64,000 nt of DNA from Flavobacterium algicola (GTDB lineage Bacteria > Bacteroidota > Bacteroidia > Flavobacteriales > Flavobacteriaceae): positions 1,105,336 to 1,169,335 of the forward strand of contig NZ_JAJTUT010000001.1 in assembly GCF_022399565.1 (NCBI RefSeq), in the 5' to 3' direction. Made by a program: the position numbers and the translations under genes. Numbering within the stretch: position 1 is the stretch's first letter; every line of letters starts with the position of its first letter. Below the pieces are notes generated by a model. That model was not told where the DNA came from and ran no database searches. It worked only from the letters and a program-made list of their open reading frames with translations. Below are positions 9,501 through 17,850 of this stretch, one piece after another.

Positions 9501-11342
9501 TGCAGAGAAATCATTTATATTAGCAGAATTTGTAGCTTCTACAGAACCGAGTCCAATTGTTACAGTATTTATACCATTGCTGCTTTTGGATTGTTTTTGA
9601 TCTAAATCTGATGCTTTATCTTTACCAATTCCCGTAATATTATAATTGAACCCTATGTTGGCAGTTACATCCCAAATAACACCTCCAGAAGAATTTACAT
9701 AGTTTTTACTAGTACCGTTGTCTCCCATAGTAATACCATATTTTAGCGCCAAATAAGTTTCGATTTTTGGTCGATCGCCATTTGTAATTCTTGTAGCATA
9801 AGATAATACTTCGGCAACACGCCCATTCAAATCCCCTTTTGTATCGCCGCTATTAATATTTTTGCCAATATTATAAGGGGTTCCTTTCCATAGGTTAGGA
9901 GAAAAAGTTAAGTCAAGAAACCCTAAGTTTTTAAAGATCCCTTTTGTACTTGATGTTGTTCCTATGTCTTTTGCATTGTAAAATAATTCCATTTCTGGAA
10001 ATGGGGATGAAGTTGTATTTCTGGCGTTTATAAAACCAACATTGTTAAAATCTCCTGTTTTATCAGCTATGGTATGATAAGGAGCAATTACTGTTGAATT
10101 TGGTGACCATTGATTAAACCAAATTTTCTCTCCTGATATTCGATTACTAAAATTACCCAAACCGATTCCCGACAATTCGTCAGAAATTAAAGAAAATAAA
10201 GGCGCTAATGCAGATGTTCCAGAGATAATAGTCATACCATCATTTATAGCTACATCTGGTTTTACAACTACAAATGTTTCCTGAGTATAATACCCATTAT
10301 CAGCATTACCTAAAAATTGACTAATGGTAGTTCCGTTATTCTCAAATTTCACTACAGGATTGTAATTTAAATTATCTGTCAAATTATCGATAAATGTGGG
10401 TTGGTTATTTGATACAGATTGAGAAGCGTTTTTACCTAGAGAGCCCAAATCTTGCCATAATGCAACTTTCGATCCATTGGCTACATTGATTCCTCTATCT
10501 GCTTTCAACCAAAGTCGAAAATCTGCGCTTCCACCCCCGGGTCCTGCTACCGCAGGATTATAACCTTCACCTGAAACAACAAATGTGTAAGAAGGTATAA
10601 TTAGATCACTGCTGTTAATTGATATTCTGGCAGATTTTGTACCTGTAGATGTAGGGCTAAATTTCACTTCTAATAATGTATAATACCTCGAATTAAGCAC
10701 ACTAATACCTAGGGGAACGATCGTAAAATCTGGAGAGGAGACACCTGTTTCTGGGTCATATGTTAGACTATTTATTGCACTAATATTCAAGGGACAGTTT
10801 CCTGAATTTGCAACAGCAAAAAAACGAGATACAGAAGATGATATATCAACTGTTCCAAATAAAGTACCTGTTGATGAATTAGGAATTAATTGACCGTTTG
10901 GCAATGCTTGAAACGGCTGTCCACCATATACTGAAATTAATGAAGATGCAGAAGAAGTTACGGTATAACTAAAGTTACCAACATTAGTTACCAAGGTTAC
11001 TATTGAAGAAGTAGATGAACAACTCGTAGAATTTTTTGAAATTGTGAATCTTCCCGTTTCACCTCTAAAGATAAAATTATCTGAAATGTACGGACTAGAA
11101 GACACTACAAAGTTCGAATTATTTACGCTTATACTATGAACGTACAGGTAGGAATTACCATACACTGCAGCATTACTGACTGAAAATTCAATCTCACCAG
11201 ATAAACCAAATGAGACAGACCCTCCGTTATTGATATTTACAGCTGGCCAACCATAAGTCACTTTTGCAATCGGTTGTGAATATAAAATGGATGAAAGCAA
11301 AAATAATAATGGCGCTAGAATTTTTACAGTAATGTTTTTCAT
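6507..11342 (-). CDS. large T9SS-exported surface protein with LamG-like domain
   Basis: A 1,611-residue protein of unknown specific role. It opens with a Sec signal peptide (KILAPLLFLLSSILYSQ). After it come two choice-of-anchor-D/Ig-like repeats (about 30-260), a long concanavalin-like stretch with the DUF8202-type text ADFRLWLKADRGI (from about 275), a LamG/laminin-G domain (about 790-960; WHHITAVY, LYIDGVLDVST, GEIDEVSIWDAALT), a beta-rich region, and a C-terminal type A T9SS sorting domain (VIIYNILGQQVLN, ending GVYVVKVQTDKGIYNSKIII). This predicts export across the outer membrane and attachment to the surface. It stands alone between two hairpins. Carbohydrate or adhesion binding is plausible from LamG but not shown. 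Confidence 0.85.
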   Translation of the reverse strand: MKNITVKILAPLLFLLSSILYSQPIAKVTYGWPAVNINNGGSVSFGLSGEIEFSVSNAAVYGNSYLYVHSISVNNSNFVVSSSPYISDNFIFRGETGRFTISKNSTSCSSTSSIVTLVTNVGNFSYTVTSSASSLISVYGGQPFQALPNGQLIPNSSTGTLFGTVDISSSVSRFFAVANSGNCPLNISAINSLTYDPETGVSSPDFTIVPLGISVLNSRYYTLLEVKFSPTSTGTKSARISINSSDLIIPSYTFVVSGEGYNPAVAGPGGGSADFRLWLKADRGINVANGSKVALWQDLGSLGKNASQSVSNNQPTFIDNLTDNLNYNPVVKFENNGTTISQFLGNADNGYYTQETFVVVKPDVAINDGMTIISGTSALAPLFSLISDELSGIGLGNFSNRISGEKIWFNQWSPNSTVIAPYHTIADKTGDFNNVGFINARNTTSSPFPEMELFYNAKDIGTTSSTKGIFKNLGFLDLTFSPNLWKGTPYNIGKNINSGDTKGDLNGRVAEVLSYATRITNGDRPKIETYLALKYGITMGDNGTSKNYVNSSGGVIWDVTANIGFNYNITGIGKDKASDLDQKQSKSSNGINTVTIGLGSVEATNSANINDFSADKNFLIWGSNNGLFTAGSTNTATLRTGLSTAITRIGKKWKIVETGGDVSNVFVSVPLAAFAAMSKSSVEEYVLIVADNSNFGNTDIIDVIPLKLDGKGNLQTWYDFDGTKYFSFGKTEKLVSKSLVSIESGSFLVGEYDLNLNSGSFSIACWIRNNGSGNRTIMGKGVNLELRLNSANKVEGYWDGVLKFVSNTAIPDYKWHHITAVYYSGSANLYIDGVLDVSTFNLTNPTPNYSRFSIGAMYVSKNDVRTPFLGEIDEVSIWDAALTVDQVNFLMNQEVKKGASNMSMGAVLPEAIVKNELGTIQWNSLKAYYDFNSFYGTTVEGLTDDRNFLRINYLRKNKQLTAGQTAPLPYETIADGLWSDESIWKNGSLQVLPNNISIVNNQTTMNGNIVQIKHNVISNGNKTVLALIVEGTDNVTYKTLTASNNSKIEVSHYLKLNGLIDLKERSQLVQTLDSELDNSSIGFIKRDQQGTVNRYNYNYWSSPVGPIGGSNNADFIVKDAFKDGTTSTLQNISWTDSYDGSNSPLTLSRYWLFKFQNTGGYSSWLRFKEDIGTKPSQGFIVKGSGEVDASNTLTQNYTFTGKPFNGPITGSSVLPNSLFLVGNPYPSALDGHEFIKSNISVANGGYNATDIIDGTLYFWQHSPTNDTHVLRGYTGGYATLTLTGATPPVAPIGIFNEGTSSKTPCQYIPVGQGFFVIGSSSLSGETKVKFDNSQRAFVKEDAVDDLFVPISNTMFRTTSQKASNFDNNSNDVKYNDNEVKIHLGFNGSNMEHRQLLIGFMNEAATDGFENGYDGVQIDTKVDDAYFLIENSKFSIQGVGAFDVEKSYPIGVNVQTEGDVHFMIDHSEFLPASQKVYIHDKDLGLYHDITDVSVAVALPVGIYANRFELSFKTNSIIDSGAVLGTPNNNDAKLESSIVVSNNNQKKAITIAKYNDIEITKVIIYNILGQQVLNAVISTNNDSFEIPFTGPQGVYVVKVQTDKGIYNSKIIIQ

Positions 11343-11780
11343 AACGATGTCTTTTAAAACTTTGAATACATATCAAAGTTAAGAAACAAGACACTATTAG
11401 CTATAATTACAACCGACTAAAGTTACTTTAAATCGATTAAATACATTAAATATATAAATTGGTAAATAAAAAGCTACTTTATAAAATGAAAATAATTAAC
11501 AGTTAAAACGACTAAGTAACGTAATATATCGACAAAATACATAAAATTTAAAACATAGTAATACAAAACCTACTATAAAAATATTAATATTAACATTGTA
11601 TTATAGAGCTTTGCTTCTAAAGGTTAATTTTGAAATATTTTATGCACACCAGCAATACCGATTATCCATAATATAAATTGAAATTGGAACGCTACAATCA
11701 CAAAGCTTTAGTTGAAGGAAAGCAAAAGTGCTCAAAACTTTAATAAGTTTTGAGCACTTTATAAGCTGTTTTAAGCAAAA
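11343..11780. other. intergenic region, AT-rich
   Basis: 438 bases without a gene. On the minus strand TAACTTTG (11374-11381) fits the -7 consensus and is probably the promoter of the large T9SS gene. The aldo/keto reductase terminator lies at 11725-11760. The rest is AT-rich with no coding pattern that I can see. Confidence 0.6.
11725..11760 (-). terminator. terminator after aldo/keto reductase
   Basis: A perfect 16-base stem: AAAGTGCTCAAAACTT (11725-11740) and its complement at 11745-11760, with a four-base loop. It lies 21 bases past the stop of the minus-strand reductase gene. Confidence 0.85.
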
Positions 11781-12821
11781 TTATGGAGCAGGATTAGGAT
11801 AAATAGCCTGTACCTCATCAATTTCTTTCAAAATTTCATCTGAAAGTTTAATGGTAAAGGCTTCAATATTTTCTTTTAGTTGTGGTATGGAGGTCGCGCC
11901 TATGATCGTACTTGTAACATACGATTGTTGATTTATAAAAGCCAAAGACATTTGTGTTAATGATAATCCATTTTTGATCGCTATTTCATTATACATTCTA
12001 GTTGCAGCCACACTTTGCTCGCTACTATATCGGTTGTATTGCGGAAACAAATTTAATCGAGCTTTAGGATGTTTTTCAATTCCATTCAAAAATTTACCTG
12101 TCAAGACACCAAACCCTAATGGAGAATATGGTAATAGCCCAATATTCTCACGATGACAAATCTCTGCAGAACCAACTTCAAATTGCCTATTAAGTAATGA
12201 ATATGGATTTTGAACAGTGGCAACCCTCGGTAAATTATGATATTTACTCTCTTCTAGAAAACGCATCAAACCCCATGGATTCTCATTAGAGAGTCCGATA
12301 GTTTTAATTTTACCAGACTTCACAAATCCGTCCAAGGTCATCAATACTTCATGTATATTATCTTCCCAAGCATCATCCTGAACTTTGTAACCATGTTGCC
12401 CAAAAACATTTGTTTTGCGTTCTGGCCAATGTAATTGATACAAGTCTATATAATCTGTTTGCAAGCGTTTTAAGCTATTATCTAATGCGTGATGCAAACT
12501 TGCTGGAGAGAAATCTAATTTCTCACGCATGTAGCCAAAATTTGCATTTGGTCCAGCAATTTTACTTGCCAATACAACTTTTTCTCTTTTTCCTGATTTT
12601 TTAAACCAAGAACCTATAATTTTCTCTGTACTACCATATGTCTCTTTGTGCGCTGGTACAGAATACATTTCTGCTGTGTCAAAAAAATTAACACCATTAT
12701 CTAAAGCAAAATCCATTTGACCATGTCCTTCTGCTTCTGTATTTTGTTGACCAAAGGTCATTGTTCCAAGACATACTTCACTAACTTTAATATCAGTATG
12801 AGGTAATTTATTATATTTCAT
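11781..12821 (-). CDS. aldo/keto reductase (Tas-like)
   Basis: A cytoplasmic NADPH-dependent oxidoreductase of the AKR superfamily, substrate unknown. The catalytic tetrad is visible: Asp48 and Tyr53 in FFDTAEMY, Lys87 in VVLASK, and His131 in LYQLHWP. The C-terminal cofactor-binding stretch TSTIIGATSIPQL is present. The sequence TEAEGHGQMDFALDNGVN and the 346-residue length match the E. coli Tas branch. The start at 12821 is chosen over an upstream in-frame ATG (12863) because GGAGATAAA, a good ribosome-binding site, lies just before it and the family begins MKYNKLP. It is a single-gene unit bounded by terminators on both sides. Confidence 0.9.
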   Translation of the reverse strand: MKYNKLPHTDIKVSEVCLGTMTFGQQNTEAEGHGQMDFALDNGVNFFDTAEMYSVPAHKETYGSTEKIIGSWFKKSGKREKVVLASKIAGPNANFGYMREKLDFSPASLHHALDNSLKRLQTDYIDLYQLHWPERKTNVFGQHGYKVQDDAWEDNIHEVLMTLDGFVKSGKIKTIGLSNENPWGLMRFLEESKYHNLPRVATVQNPYSLLNRQFEVGSAEICHRENIGLLPYSPLGFGVLTGKFLNGIEKHPKARLNLFPQYNRYSSEQSVAATRMYNEIAIKNGLSLTQMSLAFINQQSYVTSTIIGATSIPQLKENIEAFTIKLSDEILKEIDEVQAIYPNPAP

Positions 12822-12864
12822 TTTTTTATCTCCGTTTATAACAGCAAAAGTATCTAAAAACAAA

Positions 12865-12893
12865 AAAGGTTCAAAGAATATCTTTGAACCTTT
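12865..12893 (-). terminator. terminator after OmpA lipoprotein gene
   Basis: AAAGGTTCAAAGA (12865-12877) pairs perfectly with TCTTTGAACCTTT (12881-12893) around a three-base loop; on the minus strand it is followed by a run of Ts. It ends the xth-ompA unit before the reductase gene. Confidence 0.9.
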
Positions 12894-12914
12894 ATATAAA
12901 TTTTAATAACTGTA

Positions 12915-13859
12915 TTACTTAATTTCATTCAGCATCTTAGAAATTTCATCTAATCTAGGTGTTAAAATGATTTCAATTCTACGATTTTTCGATTTTCCTT
13001 CAGCAGTTGCATTAGTTGCTAGCGGTGAGAACTCTCCTCTACCTGCAGCCGTTAGGTTTTGCTTGTTAATCATCTTATTCTCGGATAAAATGGCAACTAT
13101 AGCGGTAGCTCTTTTTGTAGACAAATCCCAGTTATTAGCGATAGGACCAGATGCAGAATAAGGATCATCATCTGTGTGACCTTCAATCAAAACCGCAATT
13201 TCAGGATTATCACCCAGAACTTTACCAACTTCAACAACTGCTTTACGACCTTCTGATCCTACAGACCAACTACCTGAACCAAAAAGCAATTTGTTCTCCA
13301 TAGATACGTATACTTTTCCGTTCTTTTGCTCAACCGTCAAACCTTTACCTTCAAAACCATTTAAGGCATTTGATAAAGTTTCTTTCAACTTACGCATGCT
13401 TTCTTCCTTAGCTGCAATAAGTGACTCTAATTCTTCCAAACGCTGAGCGCTTTTGTTTAAACGTTCTTGCTCAATAGCCAGTGCTTTTGATTTAGAATCT
13501 AACTGAGAAAGCAAATCACGATTTTTACTCATATTAGCTTGCAGTGCTTCACTACTATTTTTCTCCAATGCTTTGTAAGAAGCATCTAGTGTATTCATTT
13601 TATCATTTAGAGCAGCATATTCTGCATTTAGCTTTTCACGTTCTGCTTTAACTTTGGCCAAATCAGCATTCAAAGCATCTTGATCCAATTGCAATTGGTT
13701 TTTGCCTTTTAACAAATTGGCATTTTCGTCAGACAAACTTCTATTCTCTTTCTTTAAATCAATATATTTACTTTCAAGTTCGGTGTAAATTTTTTTCGAA
13801 ACACAAGAACTATTCATTGCAATAAGCAACAATCCAATGGAAACTTTTTTAATCATCAA
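12915..13859 (-). CDS. OmpA-family lipoprotein with coiled coil
   Basis: A 314-residue outer-membrane lipoprotein predicted to tether the envelope to peptidoglycan. It has a short signal with lipobox-like NSSC (Cys about 19), a long heptad-rich coiled coil (about 25-165, rich in Lys, Glu, Leu, Asn), and a C-terminal OmpA domain (about 185-300) with IEGHTDDDPYSASG, NWDLSTKRA and GRGEFSPLATN followed by NRRIEI, the peptidoglycan-binding signature. Two adjacent ATGs (13859 and 13856) are possible starts. It lies 18 bases downstream of the exonuclease III gene on the same strand and is followed by a strong terminator, so it is the second gene of that unit. Confidence 0.9.
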   Translation of the reverse strand: MMIKKVSIGLLLIAMNSSCVSKKIYTELESKYIDLKKENRSLSDENANLLKGKNQLQLDQDALNADLAKVKAEREKLNAEYAALNDKMNTLDASYKALEKNSSEALQANMSKNRDLLSQLDSKSKALAIEQERLNKSAQRLEELESLIAAKEESMRKLKETLSNALNGFEGKGLTVEQKNGKVYVSMENKLLFGSGSWSVGSEGRKAVVEVGKVLGDNPEIAVLIEGHTDDDPYSASGPIANNWDLSTKRATAIVAILSENKMINKQNLTAAGRGEFSPLATNATAEGKSKNRRIEIILTPRLDEISKMLNEIK

Positions 13860-13877
13860 TTTCTATTTTAAAATTTA

Positions 13878-14642
13878 TTATTCTATTTCTACTACAATTG
13901 GGCAGTGATCTGAATGCTTTGCTTCTGGCAGAATCAATGCTCTCTTTATTTTATCTTTCAAAGGTTCACTTACTAAACAATAATCAATACGCCAACCTTT
14001 ATTATTTAATCGAGCCGACGGAAAACGCATTGTCCACCAAGTATAATTATCTGGTTCTTTATTAAGATATCTAAAACTGTCTATAAAACCATTTTTCAGA
14101 AACAAATCCAACCAAGCTCTTTCTTCTGGTAAAAAACCTGATGTTTTTTTATTTCGAACTGGATCATGAATATCAATCGCTTCATGGCAAATATTATAAT
14201 CGCCACAAATTACCAGATTAGGAATTTCTACTTTTAGCCTCGTAATATATTCTTGAAAATCATCCATATAGGTAAACTTATGACTCAGTCTCTCAATGTT
14301 TGTTCCCGATGGAAGATACAAACTCATAACTGAAAGTTCGTCAAAATCTACTCTGATATTTCTGCCTTCAAAATCCATATGCTCAATTCCTGTGCCATAA
14401 ACTACATTGTTTGGTTTTATTTTTGACAATATAGCTACACCACTATATCCTTTTTTTGTTGCAGAAAACCAGTAATGATAAGGATAACCTGCCGCTTCAA
14501 AAGCTTCTAATGGCACTTGCTCTGAAGTTGCTTTAATTTCTTGTAAACAAATAACATCTGGATTTGCTTGTTGTAACCATTCAATGAACCCCTTAGAAAT
14601 AGCTGCCCTAATACCATTCACGTTATAGGATATAATCTTCAT
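13878..14642 (-). CDS. xth: exodeoxyribonuclease III
   Basis: An AP endonuclease and 3'-5' exonuclease of base-excision repair. The 254 residues carry the exonuclease-endonuclease-phosphatase motifs in order: SYNVNGIRAA (Asn7), LQEIKA (metal-binding Glu35), SGVAILSK, GDYNICHEAID (catalytic Asp and Asn), RIDYCLVS, and the final HSDHCPI (catalytic Asp-His). Length and start MKIISYNVNG are as usual for the XthA family. It is the first gene of a two-gene unit with the OmpA lipoprotein. It could be ExoA-like in substrate range; the motifs do not distinguish. Confidence 0.95.
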   Translation of the reverse strand: MKIISYNVNGIRAAISKGFIEWLQQANPDVICLQEIKATSEQVPLEAFEAAGYPYHYWFSATKKGYSGVAILSKIKPNNVVYGTGIEHMDFEGRNIRVDFDELSVMSLYLPSGTNIERLSHKFTYMDDFQEYITRLKVEIPNLVICGDYNICHEAIDIHDPVRNKKTSGFLPEERAWLDLFLKNGFIDSFRYLNKEPDNYTWWTMRFPSARLNNKGWRIDYCLVSEPLKDKIKRALILPEAKHSDHCPIVVEIE

Positions 14643-14727
14643 AAATATTCTGTTTTTATATTATTTCAAAAGTACTAAAAAATAAAAAGGATCAGGTACT
14701 AAACCCGAAATTAGAATTTCACAATAG

Positions 14728-14756
14728 TTGAATCATCGAGTTTTTTTCTATCTTTG
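14728..14756 (+). promoter_or_regulatory. promoter of the aminolipid acyltransferase gene
   Basis: TTG at 14728-14730 and TATCTTTG at 14749-14756, separated by 18 bases, match the flavobacterial -33/-7 pattern. The ATG lies 27 bases downstream of the -7 box. Confidence 0.65.
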
Positions 14757-14783
14757 TTTTTCGCTTGAAAATATCATACAAAC

Positions 14784-16601
14784 ATGGGTTTAGTTACTGC
14801 CAAAGAAGTTGCAAAAGCTATCAATATTGAAAAATACGGAATTTTAGGAACTTTTATAGGTTGGCTATTAATGAAAATTTTGAGAATTTCAACCTTAAAC
14901 AAAGTTTACAACAGAAATAAGCATCTTAAGGATATAGCATTTTTAAATGGTATTGTAAATGATCTACAAATTAAGTTTGAAATTCCAGTAGAAGATTTAA
15001 AACGTCTACCAAAAGATGGTGCCTACATCACAATATCAAACCATCCTCTAGGAGGAATTGATGGTATGTTACTATTAAAATTAATGTTAGAAAAGGAGCC
15101 TAATTTTAAAATTATTGCCAACTTTTTATTGCATAGAATAGAACCCCTCAAAAAATATATAATGCCAGTTAATCCTTTTGAAAATCATAAGGATGCCAAA
15201 TCTAGCGTAGTGGGTATTAAAGAAACGTTGCGTCATTTAAGTGATGGAAAACCATTGGGAATGTTTCCTGCGGGTGAAGTTTCGACTTATAAAGATGGCG
15301 AACTCATTGTCGATAAACCTTGGGAAGAAGGCGCTATTAAAGTAATAAGAAAAGCGCAAGTTCCTGTTGTACCTATTTACTTTCATGCTAAAAACAGTGG
15401 GTTATTTTATTTTCTATCAAAAATAAGCGGGACACTTCGTACAGCCAAATTGCCCTCAGAAGTTTTTAGTCAAAAAAATCGTATTATTAAGGTTCGAATA
15501 GGAAAACCTATTTCTGTAAGCGAACAAAATGAGCACAAGACGCTTGATTCTTATTCAGAATTTTTGAGAAGGAAGACCTATATGCTTGCAAATCCATTTG
15601 AAAAGGAAACCAAGTTTATCAATACTCAAAACTTTAAACTTCCAAAAAGTCCAAAAGAAATAGTTACTGCTGCCAGCTCAGAAAATATTTTGAAAGAAGT
15701 CAGCGCTCTTCGCAATACTAATTGTCGTTTATTACAAAGTAAAAACTACGAAGTCTTTTTTGCAGACGCTAAATCAATTCCAAATATTCTTTATGAGATA
15801 GGACGATTGAGAGAAATCACTTTTAGAGAAGTAGGAGAAGGAACAAACGAATCTATCGATCTGGATAAATTTGATCAATATTACCACCATTTGTTTCTGT
15901 GGGATGAAGATGCTAAAAAAATTGCAGGTGCTTATCGAATGGGTTTAGGTTCGGAAATATTTAAAAAATATGGAATTGAAGGTTTCTATCTAAATGAACT
16001 CTTCCGTTTTGAGCCCGAATTACATGATATGATGAGCAAAAGTATCGAGATGGGTCGCGCTTTTATTATTAAAGAATACCAGCAAAAACCTATGCCTTTA
16101 TTTTTACTATGGAAAGGTATTATTCATACTACCCTACGTTTTCCTGAACATAAATACTTAATGGGCGGTGTAAGCATAAGCAATCAATTTTCAGATTTCT
16201 CTAAGTCTCTGATGATTCAGTTTATGAAATCCAATTATTACGATCCGTATATTGCTCAATATATCAATCCGAAAAAGGCGTACAAGGTAAAACTAAAAGA
16301 TGCTGATAAAGATTTCATTTTTAATGAGACTGAAGCAGATTTAAACAAATTTGACAAAATCATTGATGAACTTGAACCAGGTATTTTAAGACTGCCTGTA
16401 TTGATAAAAAAGTACATCAAGCAAAATGCGAGAGTTGTCGCATTTAATGTAGATCCACTTTTTAATAACGCTGTTGATGGGCTTATGTACATTAGAGTAG
16501 AAGACATTCCTGAGAGCACTATGAAACCCGTCATGGAAGAGTTTCAAGCAGAACTAGAAAGAAAACTCAATGAAAAGGGAGAACATGATATTGAACTATA
16601 A
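14784..16601 (+). CDS. bifunctional acyltransferase of aminolipid (ornithine- or glycine-lipid) synthesis, OlsF/GlsF-like
   Basis: A 605-residue fusion of two acyltransferases. The N-terminal half (about 60-270) is PlsC-like, with ISNHPLGGIDG near residue 85 as the catalytic His/Asp block and FPAGEVS near 161 as the phosphate-site motif. The C-terminal half (about 320-560) is a GNAT domain of the OlsB/hemolysin type: REITFREVGEGT, YLNELFRFEP, GRAFIIKEYQ, LMGGVSISNQF. In OlsF proteins the GNAT half N-acylates the amino acid and the PlsC half adds the second, ester-linked chain, forming phosphate-free membrane lipids. The amino acid used cannot be read from the sequence. It is a single gene with its own promoter and terminator. 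Confidence 0.8.
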   Translation: MGLVTAKEVAKAINIEKYGILGTFIGWLLMKILRISTLNKVYNRNKHLKDIAFLNGIVNDLQIKFEIPVEDLKRLPKDGAYITISNHPLGGIDGMLLLKLMLEKEPNFKIIANFLLHRIEPLKKYIMPVNPFENHKDAKSSVVGIKETLRHLSDGKPLGMFPAGEVSTYKDGELIVDKPWEEGAIKVIRKAQVPVVPIYFHAKNSGLFYFLSKISGTLRTAKLPSEVFSQKNRIIKVRIGKPISVSEQNEHKTLDSYSEFLRRKTYMLANPFEKETKFINTQNFKLPKSPKEIVTAASSENILKEVSALRNTNCRLLQSKNYEVFFADAKSIPNILYEIGRLREITFREVGEGTNESIDLDKFDQYYHHLFLWDEDAKKIAGAYRMGLGSEIFKKYGIEGFYLNELFRFEPELHDMMSKSIEMGRAFIIKEYQQKPMPLFLLWKGIIHTTLRFPEHKYLMGGVSISNQFSDFSKSLMIQFMKSNYYDPYIAQYINPKKAYKVKLKDADKDFIFNETEADLNKFDKIIDELEPGILRLPVLIKKYIKQNARVVAFNVDPLFNNAVDGLMYIRVEDIPESTMKPVMEEFQAELERKLNEKGEHDIEL

Positions 16602-16605
16602 AAAT

Positions 16606-16635
16606 AAAAATGCCTCGATATATCGAGGCATTTTT
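16606..16635. terminator. bidirectional terminator
   Basis: A perfect 30-base palindrome with AAAAATGCCTCGATA (16606-16620) against its complement (16621-16635), A tract on one side and T tract on the other. It serves the plus-strand acyltransferase gene and the convergent dehydrogenase gene. Confidence 0.9.
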
Positions 16636-16673
16636 ATATATTTTACATTTTGCAATGCTAAATTTATACTAGT

Positions 16674-17627
16674 TTAAAGATTGTATTTCGATTTAATCTT
16701 ATCTACAATAACTTGAGCAAGACGCTTGTGACTTTCAAATGTCCAGCCAGCTACATGGGGAGATAAAATAACATTGGAGGCGTCTAATAAGTATTGAAAA
16801 GCCGCTGGAGTTTCATTTTCTTGAAAAAGTGTTTCAAAAGATAGTTTTTCATATTCTAAAACATCCAATCCCGCTCCTAAAACCTTTTTTGACTTCATGG
16901 CAGCAACCAAATCGGCTGTCACTATATTTTTACCTCTCGACGTATTTAGGATCCAAATAGGATGGCTAAATCCATCTAAGAATTTTTTATTCACCAATCC
17001 ATTTGTTTCTGGCGTCCAAGGAAGGTGTAAACTCAACACCTCTACCTTTTGCTGAAATTCTTCTAGAGAAACTTGCTGGCAATTTTCATCACCTACGTTA
17101 TCAAGAATATCATAACAAAGAACCTCAACATCAAAACCTCTTAGTTTTTTTGCAAACGATTTACCCATATTCCCGTAACCAACTATCCCGACAGTTTTTC
17201 CATGTAGTTCATGACCACGATTGCTTTCGCGGTTCCATTGTCCAGAACGAATTTCTCTATCGGCATGATTAAGGTTGTTGAATAATGACAAAATCATTCC
17301 GAGTGTATGTTCTGCCACTGCATTACGATTACCTTCGGGCGCAGCAATAAGCGTAATATTTTTTGTTACTGCGTAGTCACAGTCAATACTCTCAAGACCT
17401 GCTCCTACCCTAGCAATAAATTGCAAATTGGTGGCTTTGTCCAAAAAAGTTTTATCAATATTAAAACGACTGCGAATCACAATACCATGATAGTCCTGAA
17501 TCTTAGATTCAATCACTTCCTTGGTCGACGAGAAATCTTCGTGATTTATAAATCCAGCAGCTTGCAATTGCTCCATCATAATCGGATTATTACTATCGAT
17601 ATGGAGGATTTTAATTTGTTCTAACAT
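16674..17627 (-). CDS. D-2-hydroxyacid dehydrogenase (phosphoglycerate dehydrogenase-like)
   Basis: An NAD-dependent oxidoreductase of 317 residues. The Rossmann motif GIVGYGNMG lies at 147-155, and the catalytic triad is visible as Arg231 (NTSRG), Glu260 (DVLEYE) and His291 (SPHVAGWT). The N-terminal substrate domain contains RVGAGLESID. There is no C-terminal ACT domain, so it is a short type; it may be the SerA of this organism or act on another 2-hydroxyacid. No serine-pathway neighbour (serC) is seen here. Its upstream gap holds the structured repeat at about 17,734-17,843. Confidence 0.85.
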   Translation of the reverse strand: MLEQIKILHIDSNNPIMMEQLQAAGFINHEDFSSTKEVIESKIQDYHGIVIRSRFNIDKTFLDKATNLQFIARVGAGLESIDCDYAVTKNITLIAAPEGNRNAVAEHTLGMILSLFNNLNHADREIRSGQWNRESNRGHELHGKTVGIVGYGNMGKSFAKKLRGFDVEVLCYDILDNVGDENCQQVSLEEFQQKVEVLSLHLPWTPETNGLVNKKFLDGFSHPIWILNTSRGKNIVTADLVAAMKSKKVLGAGLDVLEYEKLSFETLFQENETPAAFQYLLDASNVILSPHVAGWTFESHKRLAQVIVDKIKSKYNL

Positions 17628-17733
17628 GAGTCTTTTTAATTTTATTGTCGCTTATAATTATGTAGTTAGAAAAAGATACTCATTTATCAAAATTCGTTCT
17701 CAGTTTCCTTTTTCTAATTGTTGGCAAAGAATT

Positions 17734-17843
17734 GCATAAGGGATGGTAGCGGCATCCTTTTTTGGAGCTTTTTCTGCTCCAAAAAAGATATAGCGTACAG
17801 CCCGACCCGCTCCCGACCCCTCGGGATTTTGGCGGGTTATGCC
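17734..17843. repeat. structured intergenic repeat, copy A
   Basis: The plus strand reads GCATAAGGGATGGTAGCGGC, then ATCC, a hairpin with arms TTTTTTGGAGC and GCTCCAAAAAA, then GATATAGCGTACAGCCCGA and a second GC-rich hairpin (CCCGA...TCGGG), closing with TTATGC, the complement of the opening GCATAA. The parts AGCGGCATCCTTT and GATATAGCGTA recur at 59,175-59,230 with a different hairpin between them. It is much richer in GC than the rest of the intergenic DNA. It lies between the proC 3' end and the dehydrogenase start, so no coding role is likely. Confidence 0.65.
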
Positions 17844-17850
17844 CAAATAT

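Noticed and set aside
9175..9600. A 141-codon open frame on the plus strand inside the large T9SS gene.
   Set aside because: It is antisense to conserved-looking sequence, low in complexity and has no family resemblance; the minus-strand gene explains the region.
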